A stretch of DNA of 64,000 nucleotides. It comes from CAYOPZ01 sp964406005. GTDB taxonomy: Bacteria > Bacteroidota > Bacteroidia > Bacteroidales > SM23-62. A program made the translations under genes and the position numbers. Of this stretch, positions 6,863 through 15,996 are shown piece after piece. The DNA is taken from positions 1-64,000 of the forward strand of contig CAYOPZ010000001.1 in assembly GCA_964406005.1 (NCBI GenBank), written 5' to 3'. A model generated the notes under the pieces. That model was given only the letters and a program-made list of their open reading frames with translations, was not told the DNA's origin and searched no databases. Within the stretch, counting starts at the first letter, position 1. Every line of letters begins with the position of its first letter.

Positions 6863-8118
6863 AGACCGAAAGCTTTTTTGAGGGTGTCGATATAATCGAG
6901 CTTTTCCCAGGCGAAGAATTCCACCTCCCTCAACTCCGTTTTCCCTCCGTTGATATCGGGATAGAACAGCACTTTTTCGACAAAATAATCGCGCCCCATA
7001 TGGCCGTAGGCCGCCGTCTTACGGAATATCGGATTTTTCAGGCAGAACCGCCTGATGATCGTACCCGGCCTCAGGTCGAAAATTTCCTGCAGCCTGTCCG
7101 CCATCTCACTGTCAGGCATACCCACTTTGGAAGTCCCGAAAGTATTAAGGGAAAATCCAATCGGCCTTGCCACACCGATGGCATACGACACCTGCACCAG
7201 CACCTCGTCAGCCAGCCCCGCAGCAACGATATTCTTGGCAATGTGCCTCATTGCATAGGCGGCAGAACGGTCGACCTTTGATGCATCCTTCCCCGAAAAG
7301 GCCCCGCCTCCGTGCGCTCCCCGGCCCCCGTAGGTATCCACAATGATCTTCCTTCCCGTAAGGCCCGTATCGCCATGCGGTCCCCCGATCACGAATTTTC
7401 CAGTCGGATTCACATGCAGAATGTAATCATCAACAAAAAGCTTCCTCACCCGTTCAGGCAGTTTTTCCAGGGTACGCGGGATCAGAATTTCCCTGACATC
7501 CCTGCTGATCTCCTCCAGCATGACCTTTTCTTCGGCAAAATCATCATGCTGGGTCGAAACAACAATGGTATGTATCCCTGCCGGCAGGTTGTCATCGCCG
7601 TATTCAATGGTCACCTGCGATTTAGAATCGGGCCTGAGGTAGGTCATCACCTTGCCTTCCCTGCGGATTGCCGCCAGTTCCTGCAAAAGCAAATTGGCAA
7701 GAACCGAAGCAAGGGGCATGTAATCATCCGTCTCACGGCATGCATAGCCGAACATCATGCCCTGGTCACCGGCGCCCTGGTTCTCACCGGAATCCCTCTC
7801 GACGCCCTGACGAATATCCGGAGACTGTTCATGAATGGATGAGATCACCCCGCATGAATCCGCATCGAACCTGTAATCCGCTTCCGTATACCCGATGTCC
7901 CTGATCACCTGCCGCGCCACCTCCTGAACATCCACATAAGCCCGGGAATGTACTTCGCCGCTCAGCACCACCATCCCGGTCGTGACAAGCGTTTCAATGG
8001 CCACTTTCGATTCAGGGTCCCTTCGCAAAAATTCATCCAGCAAAGCATCGGAGATCTGGTCGGCCACCTTGTCGGGATGTCCCTCGGAAACCGATTCCGA
8101 TGTAAAGAGGTAACTCAT
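6859..8118 (-). CDS. metK: S-adenosylmethionine synthetase
   Basis: A 419-residue cytosolic enzyme that makes S-adenosylmethionine from methionine and ATP. Family signatures are GAGDQGMMFGYA near residue 116 and the glycine-rich GGGAFSGKD near 285; the N-terminus SESVSEGHPDKVADQISDA carries the ATP-binding histidine and aspartate. Length is usual. The gene is convergent with higA (3-bp stop overlap) and divergent from the sugar transferase. It is a core housekeeping gene with GC-richer codon use than its neighbours, so it is useful as a backbone anchor. It could supply SAM to the methyltransferase at 26793, but so would any metK. Confidence 0.97.
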   Translation of the reverse strand: MSYLFTSESVSEGHPDKVADQISDALLDEFLRRDPESKVAIETLVTTGMVVLSGEVHSRAYVDVQEVARQVIRDIGYTEADYRFDADSCGVISSIHEQSPDIRQGVERDSGENQGAGDQGMMFGYACRETDDYMPLASVLANLLLQELAAIRREGKVMTYLRPDSKSQVTIEYGDDNLPAGIHTIVVSTQHDDFAEEKVMLEEISRDVREILIPRTLEKLPERVRKLFVDDYILHVNPTGKFVIGGPHGDTGLTGRKIIVDTYGGRGAHGGGAFSGKDASKVDRSAAYAMRHIAKNIVAAGLADEVLVQVSYAIGVARPIGFSLNTFGTSKVGMPDSEMADRLQEIFDLRPGTIIRRFCLKNPIFRKTAAYGHMGRDYFVEKVLFYPDINGGKTELREVEFFAWEKLDYIDTLKKAFGL

Positions 8119-8248
8119 ATACTGTAATTACTATAAAATACTAAAAAACCTAATGTCAAACTAAGGCATACGAAATAACGAATAATAACATTGATATCCA
8201 AACGCCTTAATAATGCAACTTTAGGGCCTGATTTCTGGTCTATTACAA

Positions 8249-9820
8249 GTGCAATTGCTAAATTCACAGCGAGAACAAATACTGATGATCAGACACCGGA
8301 TCACGATACTGACCCTTGACCTGTTCCTGCTGGGTGTTTCCTATATCATCATTACCTGGATCAAAAGCGGCCTTGGATCATATCTTTCCTCACAATACCT
8401 CGCCGGACTTGGTATACTTGCACTAATATGGCTGTTCATTACCGGGGTTTTCAAAAAGTTCTTTCCGAAAACCCCGCCCCAGGGAAGCGTTACCCTGCAT
8501 ATAATCGTTATCAACCTGCTCATTTTCGGTACCATTGCGATCATCATGTACGGCGCCCGTTCGCTGAATTACTCACGCATTGTAATCTTCGGCACAATCG
8601 CACTGCTAACAGTACTTGAAATCATCGTATCCACAACTTACCGGCTTGTGATCCAGAACGGCAACGGAAACGGGGTAATTTCTCCCCCGTTAAGAAAAAA
8701 AGAAAAAGAACTCCTGCCCGAAGAGGCACAGCCGAAGACAGACCAAGATATCAGGATCAGGGATATCTCATTTTCAGCCGGTCAATTAAAAAAAGACATC
8801 ATCGAAGAATGCGGTGAAATTGCGTACAATTACCTGTCTGAAAATATCGACCTGCTCGATCCCAGAAACCTGGTCATATCCACAACGACCCGTTTCAACA
8901 TAGTCCATCAGCCCGACAATTACCTTAAAGGGGTGGTGAATTTAAAAAGGGTTAACGATATAAGATACATCAATAAATTCTTCGAGATCATCAATGCCAA
9001 GCTGCCGGCCGGCGGTACATTCATCGGGTGTGCAGAAACAAAAAACCTCAGGAAGAAACGCATCCTCAGAAAGTACCCCCCGGGCCTGAACTGGATCTAT
9101 TATTTTTTCGATTACATCATTAAGAGGGTATTCCCGAAATTCAAACTCACAAAGAGGATTTATTTTTTCCTGACCCGGGGCGAAAACAGGGTCCTTACCC
9201 GCGCCGAAATACTGGGAAGACTTTATTCATGCGGTTTCCGGTCAGTGGACGAAGGATTTGTAAACGGTAGGTACTTTTTCAAAGTTCAGAAGAACGGCAA
9301 ACCCATATATCCAAAAAACCCGACGTACGGTCCGCTGGCAAGACTTCCCAGGATCGGGTTCGAAGGCAAAATGATCCGGGTATATAAAATGCGTACGATG
9401 CATCCCTATGCCGAGTACCTGCAGGATTATGTGTATAAAGAGAATGACCTGCAGGACGGTGGAAAGTTCCATAACGATTTCCGGATCTCATCCGCGGGCC
9501 GCCTGATGAGGGCCCTGTGGATAGACGAACTGCCAATGCTGCTGAACTGGATAAGGGGTGAAGTAAAACTGGTTGGTGTCCGGCCTATAAGCGAACATTA
9601 TTTCACCTTATATTCAAAGGAACACCAGGAGCGCCGCATCAAATACAAACCCGGACTTGTCCCTCCTTTCTATGCCGACCTGCCTAAAACACTTGAAGAG
9701 ATCGAAGCATCCGAGAGAATTTATTTCGACAGATACGACAAACATCCGCTGCGTACAAACTGGAAATATTTCTGGAAAGCCTGGTATAACATCATCTTCA
9801 AAAGAGCCCGCTCGAAATAA
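8249..9820 (+). CDS. Initiating polyprenyl-phosphate sugar transferase
   Basis: A 523-residue membrane protein of the exopolysaccharide polyprenyl glycosylphosphotransferase family. The N-terminal ~140 residues hold several hydrophobic segments. The C-terminal ~170 residues are the bacterial sugar-transferase domain (KMIRVYKMRTMHPYAEYLQ, then AGRLMRALWIDELPMLLNWIRGE, VGVRPIS). It would transfer a sugar-1-phosphate to undecaprenyl phosphate at the inner membrane and so start the repeat unit. The middle section (about 150-330) is long and not recognised. The first possible start is GTG at 8249. An ATG at 8285 (MIRHRITILTLDLF) is an equally plausible start. The C-terminal domain is slightly atypical in spacing, but DELP and RP are present. 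Confidence 0.85.
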   Translation: MQLLNSQREQILMIRHRITILTLDLFLLGVSYIIITWIKSGLGSYLSSQYLAGLGILALIWLFITGVFKKFFPKTPPQGSVTLHIIVINLLIFGTIAIIMYGARSLNYSRIVIFGTIALLTVLEIIVSTTYRLVIQNGNGNGVISPPLRKKEKELLPEEAQPKTDQDIRIRDISFSAGQLKKDIIEECGEIAYNYLSENIDLLDPRNLVISTTTRFNIVHQPDNYLKGVVNLKRVNDIRYINKFFEIINAKLPAGGTFIGCAETKNLRKKRILRKYPPGLNWIYYFFDYIIKRVFPKFKLTKRIYFFLTRGENRVLTRAEILGRLYSCGFRSVDEGFVNGRYFFKVQKNGKPIYPKNPTYGPLARLPRIGFEGKMIRVYKMRTMHPYAEYLQDYVYKENDLQDGGKFHNDFRISSAGRLMRALWIDELPMLLNWIRGEVKLVGVRPISEHYFTLYSKEHQERRIKYKPGLVPPFYADLPKTLEEIEASERIYFDRYDKHPLRTNWKYFWKAWYNIIFKRARSK

Positions 9821-9834
9821 AACTCCCCAAAAAC

Positions 9835-9874
9835 TTGACTTTTAAATAAACATTGAGTAAAATTGTTACTCAAT
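9835..9874 (+). promoter_or_regulatory. Promoter with perfect palindromic operator
   Basis: TTG (9835-9837) lies 20 nt before TAAAATTG (9858-9865), close to the Bacteroidota promoter form. A perfect palindrome covers the box: arms ATTGAGTAA (9852-9860) and TTACTCAAT (9866-9874) around AATTG. The site lies 10 bp before the MLETL start, the expected place for autorepression by the winged-helix protein encoded next. Confidence 0.6.
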
Positions 9875-9883
9875 CTCATGCTT

Positions 9884-10417
9884 ATGCTTGAGACACTGAT
9901 CACATCAAAGACCCGGCTTAAGCTTCTTCTGAAGTTTTTCCTCAATTCCAATTCCAGTTCATATCTGCGCGAACTGGAATCCGAATTCCATGAATCCACC
10001 AATGCGATCCGACTCGAGTTGAATCGGTTTGAAGATGCCGGACTACTTAAAAGTCAGGTACGGGGAAATAAAAAAATGTACAAAGCCAACACACGTCATC
10101 CTTTATATGCAGACATCAATAACATATTGTTGAAATATATAGGATTTGATAAAATTATTGAAAATGTAATCCCAAAATTGGGGAAACTCAACTGTGTGTA
10201 TGTGGTTGGTGAGTTTGCCCGAGGAGTAGATAATTATATTATTGATCTGGTTTTTGTATGCAATGAAATTAACAGAGAATATCTTGCTCGTTTGACTGCA
10301 AAAGCAGAAAAATTAATTAACAGAAAAATCAGGTACCTGATTATGAATAATGACGAATTTAATGGCTATTCTGATAAATTGACTGCTGATCAGGTATTGC
10401 TGCTCTGGAGTAAATAA
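9884..10417 (+). CDS. Winged-helix regulator with nucleotidyltransferase-like domain
   Basis: A 177-residue protein. The N-terminal ~75 residues look like a winged helix (SKTRLKLLLKFFLN, then STNAIRLELNRFEDAGLLKS, which resembles a recognition helix and wing). The C-terminal half resembles a degenerate MNT-type nucleotidyltransferase fold (VYVVGEFARGVDNYIIDLVFVCNE). Genes of this type commonly head polysaccharide loci in Bacteroidota, and regulation of the locus is the likely role. The start MLETLITSK (9884) is preferred over ATG 9878 and TTG 9863 because related proteins begin this way and it leaves the promoter and palindrome outside the gene. Codon use becomes AT-rich from here. Confidence 0.75.
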   Translation: MLETLITSKTRLKLLLKFFLNSNSSSYLRELESEFHESTNAIRLELNRFEDAGLLKSQVRGNKKMYKANTRHPLYADINNILLKYIGFDKIIENVIPKLGKLNCVYVVGEFARGVDNYIIDLVFVCNEINREYLARLTAKAEKLINRKIRYLIMNNDEFNGYSDKLTADQVLLLWSK

Positions 10418-10630
10418 ATGTCATTCTGATAAGGCAAATCGAGGGAAGATTAAAGGTTTATGCTTAAACATTCCGTGGTCCAGAATGGTACTCAGGAGGC
10501 GGAGCTGTGAAAAAAAAGTTTATATCTGTAAGAGACCGCCTGGTGATTGATTTATGATGCCATTTAGAGATTAATGCAAATATATATGGTTAAATAAAAA
10601 CAATTAACTTTAAAAAATAATCTTTATATC
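10418..10630. other. Intergenic gap with possible coding remnant
   Basis: Between the regulator and the export lipoprotein, one plus-strand frame is open from 10468 to a TGA at 10555-10557. It contains FRGPEWYSGGGAVKKKF and then SVRDRLVIDL but has no start codon and is preceded by a stop. It reads like the tail of a lost gene that I cannot identify. TAACTTTA at 10605-10612 is a weak -7-like box 19 nt before the next ATG. Confidence 0.3.
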
Positions 10631-11404
10631 ATGATCCGAATATTTGGATTCTATTTAGTCATTTTAGTATTCGTAAGTTCATGTACCTCACAAAAAAAAA
10701 TCCTGTACCTTTCCAACTTAGATACTACTTCGGTTGAACAATTCCACACATTAGAACGTCCAGAATACAGAATACAGTACCAAGATATTCTCTATGTCAA
10801 TATCTCGACGCTTAACCAGGAAATGAATACTCTCCTGAATCCAGGATCTCAATCTTATGCTGTTAATTTATTTCGGGATGAAAGAAGCATCTATATATTT
10901 GGATATACAGTGAGTGATTCTGGCACTATTTCTATACCGATACTTGGAGACATCCCTGTATATGGACTGACCCTTGCTGAAGTCAAAAACACCATACAGA
11001 AAAGAGCCAATGATCTTCTCAAAGACGCAACGGTAAATGTCAGATTGTTAAGTTATAAATTTACAGTAATCGGTGAAGTGAATCGCCCGGGCACCTATAC
11101 CAATTACAACAACCAGCTGACCGTGCTTGAAGCAATCGGTACGGCTGGTAATATAACAGATTTCGGCAACCGTAACCAAGTACTGGTAGTAAGGCCAACT
11201 AAAGAAGGTTCACAAACCTTTCGTATTGATTTACAGGATAAAAACCTGCTTCAATCAAAAGGTTATTTTCTTCTCCCTAACGACGTTGTTATTGTTGAAC
11301 CAATAAAAAGTAAACCTTTTCAGCTTAATATTCCCACAATGTCATTGGTATTGTCAACCATTTCGACATTAATGCTTGTAATTACCTTTATCACCACAAA
11401 ATAA
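10631..11404 (+). CDS. Wza-like polysaccharide export lipoprotein
   Basis: A 257-residue outer-membrane lipoprotein. It has a signal peptide with lipobox VSSC (cysteine at residue 17), then a Poly_export domain (EYRIQYQDILYVNIS) and SLBB-type segments (FTVIGEVNRPGTYTNYNNQLTVLEAIGTAG). A C-terminal hydrophobic helix (about 235-255) would cross the membrane, as in Wza-type octamers. It forms the periplasmic and outer-membrane channel through which the polymer leaves the cell. The Wzc-like kinase follows 76 nt downstream, the usual pairing. The size is short compared with E. coli Wza (about 380 residues), but normal for Bacteroidota homologues. Confidence 0.9.
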   Translation: MIRIFGFYLVILVFVSSCTSQKKILYLSNLDTTSVEQFHTLERPEYRIQYQDILYVNISTLNQEMNTLLNPGSQSYAVNLFRDERSIYIFGYTVSDSGTISIPILGDIPVYGLTLAEVKNTIQKRANDLLKDATVNVRLLSYKFTVIGEVNRPGTYTNYNNQLTVLEAIGTAGNITDFGNRNQVLVVRPTKEGSQTFRIDLQDKNLLQSKGYFLLPNDVVIVEPIKSKPFQLNIPTMSLVLSTISTLMLVITFITTK

Positions 11405-11480
11405 ATCTTTCGATTTAACTATAAAATAGATAAACTAACTACCTGAATCTCTTAAAAAAATAAGTAAATCTATTCATTTA

Positions 11481-13850
11481 ATGGAAGATAAAACATCGGC
11501 ATATCCCACACAGCCAATAATTCAGGAAAGCAGGCCCATTAACTGGCGTAAATATCTGTTCTTATTCCTGAAAAACTGGTACTGGTTCCTTATTATGATT
11601 TTCATTGCTATTTCTATTGCCTATTTTAAAAATCGATACACCCTACCAATTTACAGTGCAACTGCAACTATATTAATCGAAGACGAAGAGGCTTCAAACG
11701 ATGTACTTAATGAAATCAGGTCTGTTCGACGAATGAGAAGGAATACTGACCTGGCGAACGAGCTTGCCAAACTGGATGCATTCAGTCTTCATCTAAGAAC
11801 CGTGGACAGCCTTAGATGGGATATTTCCTGGTCCGGACATGGAAGGGTTGCAATGTTACGACCCATATATAGCAATCCCCCGTATTATATAGATATTGAT
11901 TCATCATCGGCACGTTGGTATGAGGATCAGTTATTTTACGTTGAGAAATATGGGGAATCAAAGTGTAAATTATATAATAGAAACGAAATTGACACCATTA
12001 TTCCGATCAATACCTGGATTGAAATTGATGGCTGGAAATTCAAAATCTACAGGAGCGAATTTGATGCTGGATATGCTTCATACAGCTTTTCAATCAGAAA
12101 GCCCACAACCATTGCCAGGGAGATGAAATCAAAAATGAATTATCTTATTGATGAACAGAATGGTACAGTCATAACAATCAGTTCCCAGGGTCATATAGCA
12201 CAGGAAGAAATTGACTATATTAATGCATTTTGTGAGAACTATAGAAATGCAGGTCTCGAATGGCGGCATCAAATTGCCGACAACACCCTCACCTTTCTCG
12301 AAGACCAGATTAAAATCATTCAGGATTCAGTTATTATGGCAGAGAATCAGTTATTGTATTTCCGGGTGAACAACAAAATTGTGGACCTTAGTACAGAGGG
12401 GCAACAGGTATATAATAAACTCTATAATTTTTATGAACAAAAAACTGAACTCAAACTGCAAAAGAATTATTATGAATATCTTCAAGATTACATTACAAAC
12501 CGTGAAAATCCTCAGGCAGTAATTACTCCAACTCTTGTTGATGCTAACGATCAACTATTGATTGAAGCTGTTCAAAATCTGCAGGAACTTTATGAGGAAA
12601 GAGAACTTCTGGGTTTCTCTGCGGAAATGGAAAATCCCGAGCTGAAACAAATCAACACCAGAATACAATCTGCAAGAAATAAAATTCTAGATATTCTTGA
12701 AGGACTTATCTATAATAACGATTTAACCTGGAAACAAATAGAAACAGAAGAACAACAGATTGAATCAGAATTATTGCAGCTACCGCTTAATGAACAAGAA
12801 TTACTGAATATCCAGCGAAAATACGATGTGAATAATCAATTTTATACTTTTCTCCTGCAAAAGAGAGCTGAAGCAGGCATACAGAAAGCATCCACTATTT
12901 CTAACGTAAGAATTCTAGATAAAGCAAGTTTCAATACCATTGAAACAATGGGAATTAAAAAATCCGTTATATTCTTATTCGCCCTTATTGTTGGAATACT
13001 TGTGCCATTTGGCATTATCATCCTGTCTGACTATATGGACACGACCATCAAGGATCGTTCTGACATTGAAGTAAATTCCGATCTTCCTATTCTAGGGGTG
13101 GTAGCACATGAAAAATCTGGAGAGTTTATTCCTGTCCAATCACGACCCGGAGCGGCATTTACAGAATCTTTCCGGCACATCAGGACAAATCTGCAGTATA
13201 TTCTGAGAGAACCCCATCAAAAGGTGATCATGGTAACATCAACCATCTCCGGTGAAGGAAAAACTTTTATTGCGACAAATCTTGCCACTATTCATGCCAT
13301 GAATAACCGGAAGGTGCTTCTGGTAGGTCTCGACCTGAGAAAACCATTTCTGCATAAAGTTTTTAATCTTGATCAGAGTGAAGGAATTAGTACATATTTA
13401 TCTGGCCAGACAAAACTTACGGATATCATCCACCCTACCAATATTGAAGGTCTTGATGTAACGATCGCTGGTCCCGTACCACCGAACCCAGCTGAATTAA
13501 TTGAAACCGATAATATGAAAAATCTCATCAAGGAGACAACAAATAAATATGAATTTATTGTCGTTGACACTCCACCGGTGGCACTTGTAACAGATGCTTT
13601 ACTGATAAGCAAGTATGCTCATACAAGCATTTTCGTTATACGGCAAAATTATTCCCAAAAAGCAAGTTTGGAAATGATAAACAATATCAAAGCAAAAGAA
13701 GTTTTATTACTGGTTAATGATATTAAAGAACCAAAAGCATTGGGATACAGGTATTATTACGGATACGGTTATGGTTATGGCTACGGATATAACTACCGAT
13801 ACAAATACACAAGCGGATATTACCAGACAGAAGAAGAAGAAACCACTTAA
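11481..13850 (+). CDS. Wzc-like chain-length regulator and tyrosine autokinase
   Basis: A 789-residue inner-membrane protein. An N-terminal Wzz domain has one membrane helix at about 33-50. A long periplasmic coiled-coil region follows to about 480, then a second helix at about 495-515. The cytosolic BY-kinase domain has Walker A STISGEGKTF, Walker A-prime LVGLDLRKP and Walker B FIVVDTPPVA. The C-terminus carries an unusually regular tyrosine tail with 14 Tyr, including five consecutive Gly-Tyr pairs encoded by ggn-tay repeats (13760-13790). Tyrosine-tail phosphorylation cycles control polymer length and export with Wza and Wzy in this family. Gly-Tyr number could vary by slippage. Confidence 0.93.
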   Translation: MEDKTSAYPTQPIIQESRPINWRKYLFLFLKNWYWFLIMIFIAISIAYFKNRYTLPIYSATATILIEDEEASNDVLNEIRSVRRMRRNTDLANELAKLDAFSLHLRTVDSLRWDISWSGHGRVAMLRPIYSNPPYYIDIDSSSARWYEDQLFYVEKYGESKCKLYNRNEIDTIIPINTWIEIDGWKFKIYRSEFDAGYASYSFSIRKPTTIAREMKSKMNYLIDEQNGTVITISSQGHIAQEEIDYINAFCENYRNAGLEWRHQIADNTLTFLEDQIKIIQDSVIMAENQLLYFRVNNKIVDLSTEGQQVYNKLYNFYEQKTELKLQKNYYEYLQDYITNRENPQAVITPTLVDANDQLLIEAVQNLQELYEERELLGFSAEMENPELKQINTRIQSARNKILDILEGLIYNNDLTWKQIETEEQQIESELLQLPLNEQELLNIQRKYDVNNQFYTFLLQKRAEAGIQKASTISNVRILDKASFNTIETMGIKKSVIFLFALIVGILVPFGIIILSDYMDTTIKDRSDIEVNSDLPILGVVAHEKSGEFIPVQSRPGAAFTESFRHIRTNLQYILREPHQKVIMVTSTISGEGKTFIATNLATIHAMNNRKVLLVGLDLRKPFLHKVFNLDQSEGISTYLSGQTKLTDIIHPTNIEGLDVTIAGPVPPNPAELIETDNMKNLIKETTNKYEFIVVDTPPVALVTDALLISKYAHTSIFVIRQNYSQKASLEMINNIKAKEVLLLVNDIKEPKALGYRYYYGYGYGYGYGYNYRYKYTSGYYQTEEEETT

Positions 13851-13877
13851 AATACGGTAAAAACAGTTATCCCTGAC

Positions 13878-14858
13878 ATGAAAAATATTCTTGTAACGGG
13901 AGCAGATGGTTTTATCGGATCCCACCTAACGGAATTGTTACTTGAGGACGGCTATAATGTCAAAGCACTTTCACTATACAATTCATTCAATTCTTTCGGT
14001 TGGCTGGATAATATTGAAAACAACCGGAATCTAAAAATAATTTCCGGTGATATCAGGGATCCTCATTATTGCAATGAAATGATAAAAGGGACGGACACAA
14101 TCTTTAATCTAGCTGCCTTGATCGCTATACCATATTCATATTATGCTCCGGCAAGTTATATCGATACGAATGTCATGGGCACGTTTAATATTTGCCAAGC
14201 TGCAAAAACAGCAGGGGGAATTCGTATTATACACATCTCTACCAGTGAAGTATATGGCACCGCAAAATATATTCCCATTGACGAACAGCACCCATTTCAG
14301 CCTCAGTCCCCTTATAGTGCCAGTAAAATAGGTGCTGATGCAATTGCCATGAGTTTTTATCATTCCTTCGGGCTACCCGTAACCATTGCCCGTCCTTTTA
14401 ATACTTATGGTCCCAGACAATCGGCAAGGGCCGTAATCCCTACCATTCTCAGCCAGATCGCTTCCGGAAAAAAAAGAATAAGTCTTGGCGAGGTACGTCC
14501 AACCAGGGACTTCAACTATGTCCTTGACACCAGCCAGGGTCTCGTTTCATTGGCAAAATCGGATAAAACCATTGGAGAAACCTTTAACATTGGTTCCGGG
14601 ACTGAAATTTCCATCCAAAATCTGTTTTACACGATCCGTGGATTGATGAAATCAGATTGTGAAATACAGACACAAAAGGAACGGTTCAGGCCTGAGAACT
14701 CAGAAGTACTGCGTCTAATATGTGATAATACGAAAATTCACACCTACACTGGTTACAAACCTGCCTTCTCCTTGGAAATGGGGCTTACAGAAACCATTAA
14801 ATGGTTTCTTAATCCTGAAAACTTAAAATATTACAAAATTGACAGATACAACATTTAA
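13878..14858 (+). CDS. legB: LegB-like NDP-sugar 4,6-dehydratase
   Basis: A 326-residue extended SDR protein with the nucleotide motif GADGFIGSH (8-16) and catalytic Tyr146/Lys150 in SPYSASKIGADA. In the legionaminic acid pathway LegB converts GDP-GlcNAc to the 4-keto-6-deoxy sugar. Assignment to LegB rather than another dehydratase rests on resemblance (SYYAPASYIDTNVMGTFN, ARPFNTYGPRQSARAVIPTI) and on the following genes, which supply each later step. The gene begins 27 nt after the Wzc-like gene. The LegC-like gene starts inside its last 20 nt. Confidence 0.85.
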   Translation: MKNILVTGADGFIGSHLTELLLEDGYNVKALSLYNSFNSFGWLDNIENNRNLKIISGDIRDPHYCNEMIKGTDTIFNLAALIAIPYSYYAPASYIDTNVMGTFNICQAAKTAGGIRIIHISTSEVYGTAKYIPIDEQHPFQPQSPYSASKIGADAIAMSFYHSFGLPVTIARPFNTYGPRQSARAVIPTILSQIASGKKRISLGEVRPTRDFNYVLDTSQGLVSLAKSDKTIGETFNIGSGTEISIQNLFYTIRGLMKSDCEIQTQKERFRPENSEVLRLICDNTKIHTYTGYKPAFSLEMGLTETIKWFLNPENLKYYKIDRYNI

Positions 14859-15996
14859 TCGTATCGTTGATTTTATCCGTACATTATACGATACAGATCT
14901 CCCCATACCCATTCATGAACCCTTGTTTTCAGGAAATGAAAAAAAATACCTGTCCGACTGTATCGATTCCACTTTCGTTTCCTACCTGGGTGAATATGTG
15001 AACCGATTTGAAAAGCTGATCGCTGAATATTGCGGAGTAAAATATGCAATAGCTACCATAACCGGTACGTCCGCCCTGCATATATCACTGAAACTGGCAA
15101 ATGTTCAACCCGGAGACTTCGTCATCACTCAGCCGTTAACATTTATTGCCACAGTCAATTCAATCCGTTATCTGAATGCTGAACCGTATTTTCTCGATAT
15201 TGATCCCGAAACCCTGGGTATGTCACCAGAATCATTAAAGCAGTTTCTTGAAAATGAATCTACTACAAGGAAAAATAATCAGACCGTTCACAGGAAAACC
15301 GGGAAAAGGATTGCAGCCTGTCTTCCTGTTCATACTTTTGGTCATCCAGTGAAAATCGATGAAATTCTCAGACTTTGTAACAAATATAATATCCCGGTTG
15401 TTGAAGATGCAGCAGAAGGCATCGGCAGTACCTATCGGGAAAGACATGTTGGGACATTTGGCCTGCTGGGTATTTTAAGTTTCAACGGAAATAAGATCAT
15501 AACGACAGGGGGTGGAGGAATGATCCTTACCAACGATGAAAATTTAGCTTGGAAAGCCAAACACTTAACTACTCAGGCCAAAGTAAAACATACGACTGAA
15601 ATTGTACATGATGAAGTCGGCTATAATTATCGTTTACCTAATCTGAACGCTGCGGTAGGCTGTGCACAGATGGAACGCATTGATGAAATCATCCATCTTA
15701 AGAGAGACCTAGCCAGTCAATACAGTATTTTTTTTAGCCAGACAGATATTCACTTTTTTAGTGAACCCGAACACAGTAAATCCAATTATTGGCTGAATTC
15801 AATCATTTGTAAAACGCCCCAAATCAGAAATGTCTTGCTTTCCCATCTAAATGATGCTAAAATCCTTGCCAGACCCGCATGGAAATTAATGACCGAACTT
15901 CAAATGTACAGGTCTGCCTGGAGAACAGATCTTTCAAACTCACATCGGGTCCAAAAACGATTAATCAATATACCCAGTTCAATAAAAACCTCGTGA
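14839..15996 (+). CDS. legC: LegC-like DegT/DnrJ/EryC1 aminotransferase
   Basis: A 385-residue PLP enzyme of the DegT family. The Schiff-base lysine is Lys219 in SFNGNKIITTGGGG. VEDAAEGIGSTYRERHVGTFG is the usual cofactor-binding stretch. In the pathway it aminates the 4-keto sugar made by LegB. The start is taken as TTG at 14839, which overlaps legB by 20 nt; no ATG occurs before the conserved HEPLFSGNEKKYLSDCID region. The C-terminus overlaps the acetyltransferase gene by 4 nt. Function is inferred from family and gene order. Confidence 0.87.
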   Translation: MTDTTFNRIVDFIRTLYDTDLPIPIHEPLFSGNEKKYLSDCIDSTFVSYLGEYVNRFEKLIAEYCGVKYAIATITGTSALHISLKLANVQPGDFVITQPLTFIATVNSIRYLNAEPYFLDIDPETLGMSPESLKQFLENESTTRKNNQTVHRKTGKRIAACLPVHTFGHPVKIDEILRLCNKYNIPVVEDAAEGIGSTYRERHVGTFGLLGILSFNGNKIITTGGGGMILTNDENLAWKAKHLTTQAKVKHTTEIVHDEVGYNYRLPNLNAAVGCAQMERIDEIIHLKRDLASQYSIFFSQTDIHFFSEPEHSKSNYWLNSIICKTPQIRNVLLSHLNDAKILARPAWKLMTELQMYRSAWRTDLSNSHRVQKRLINIPSSIKTS

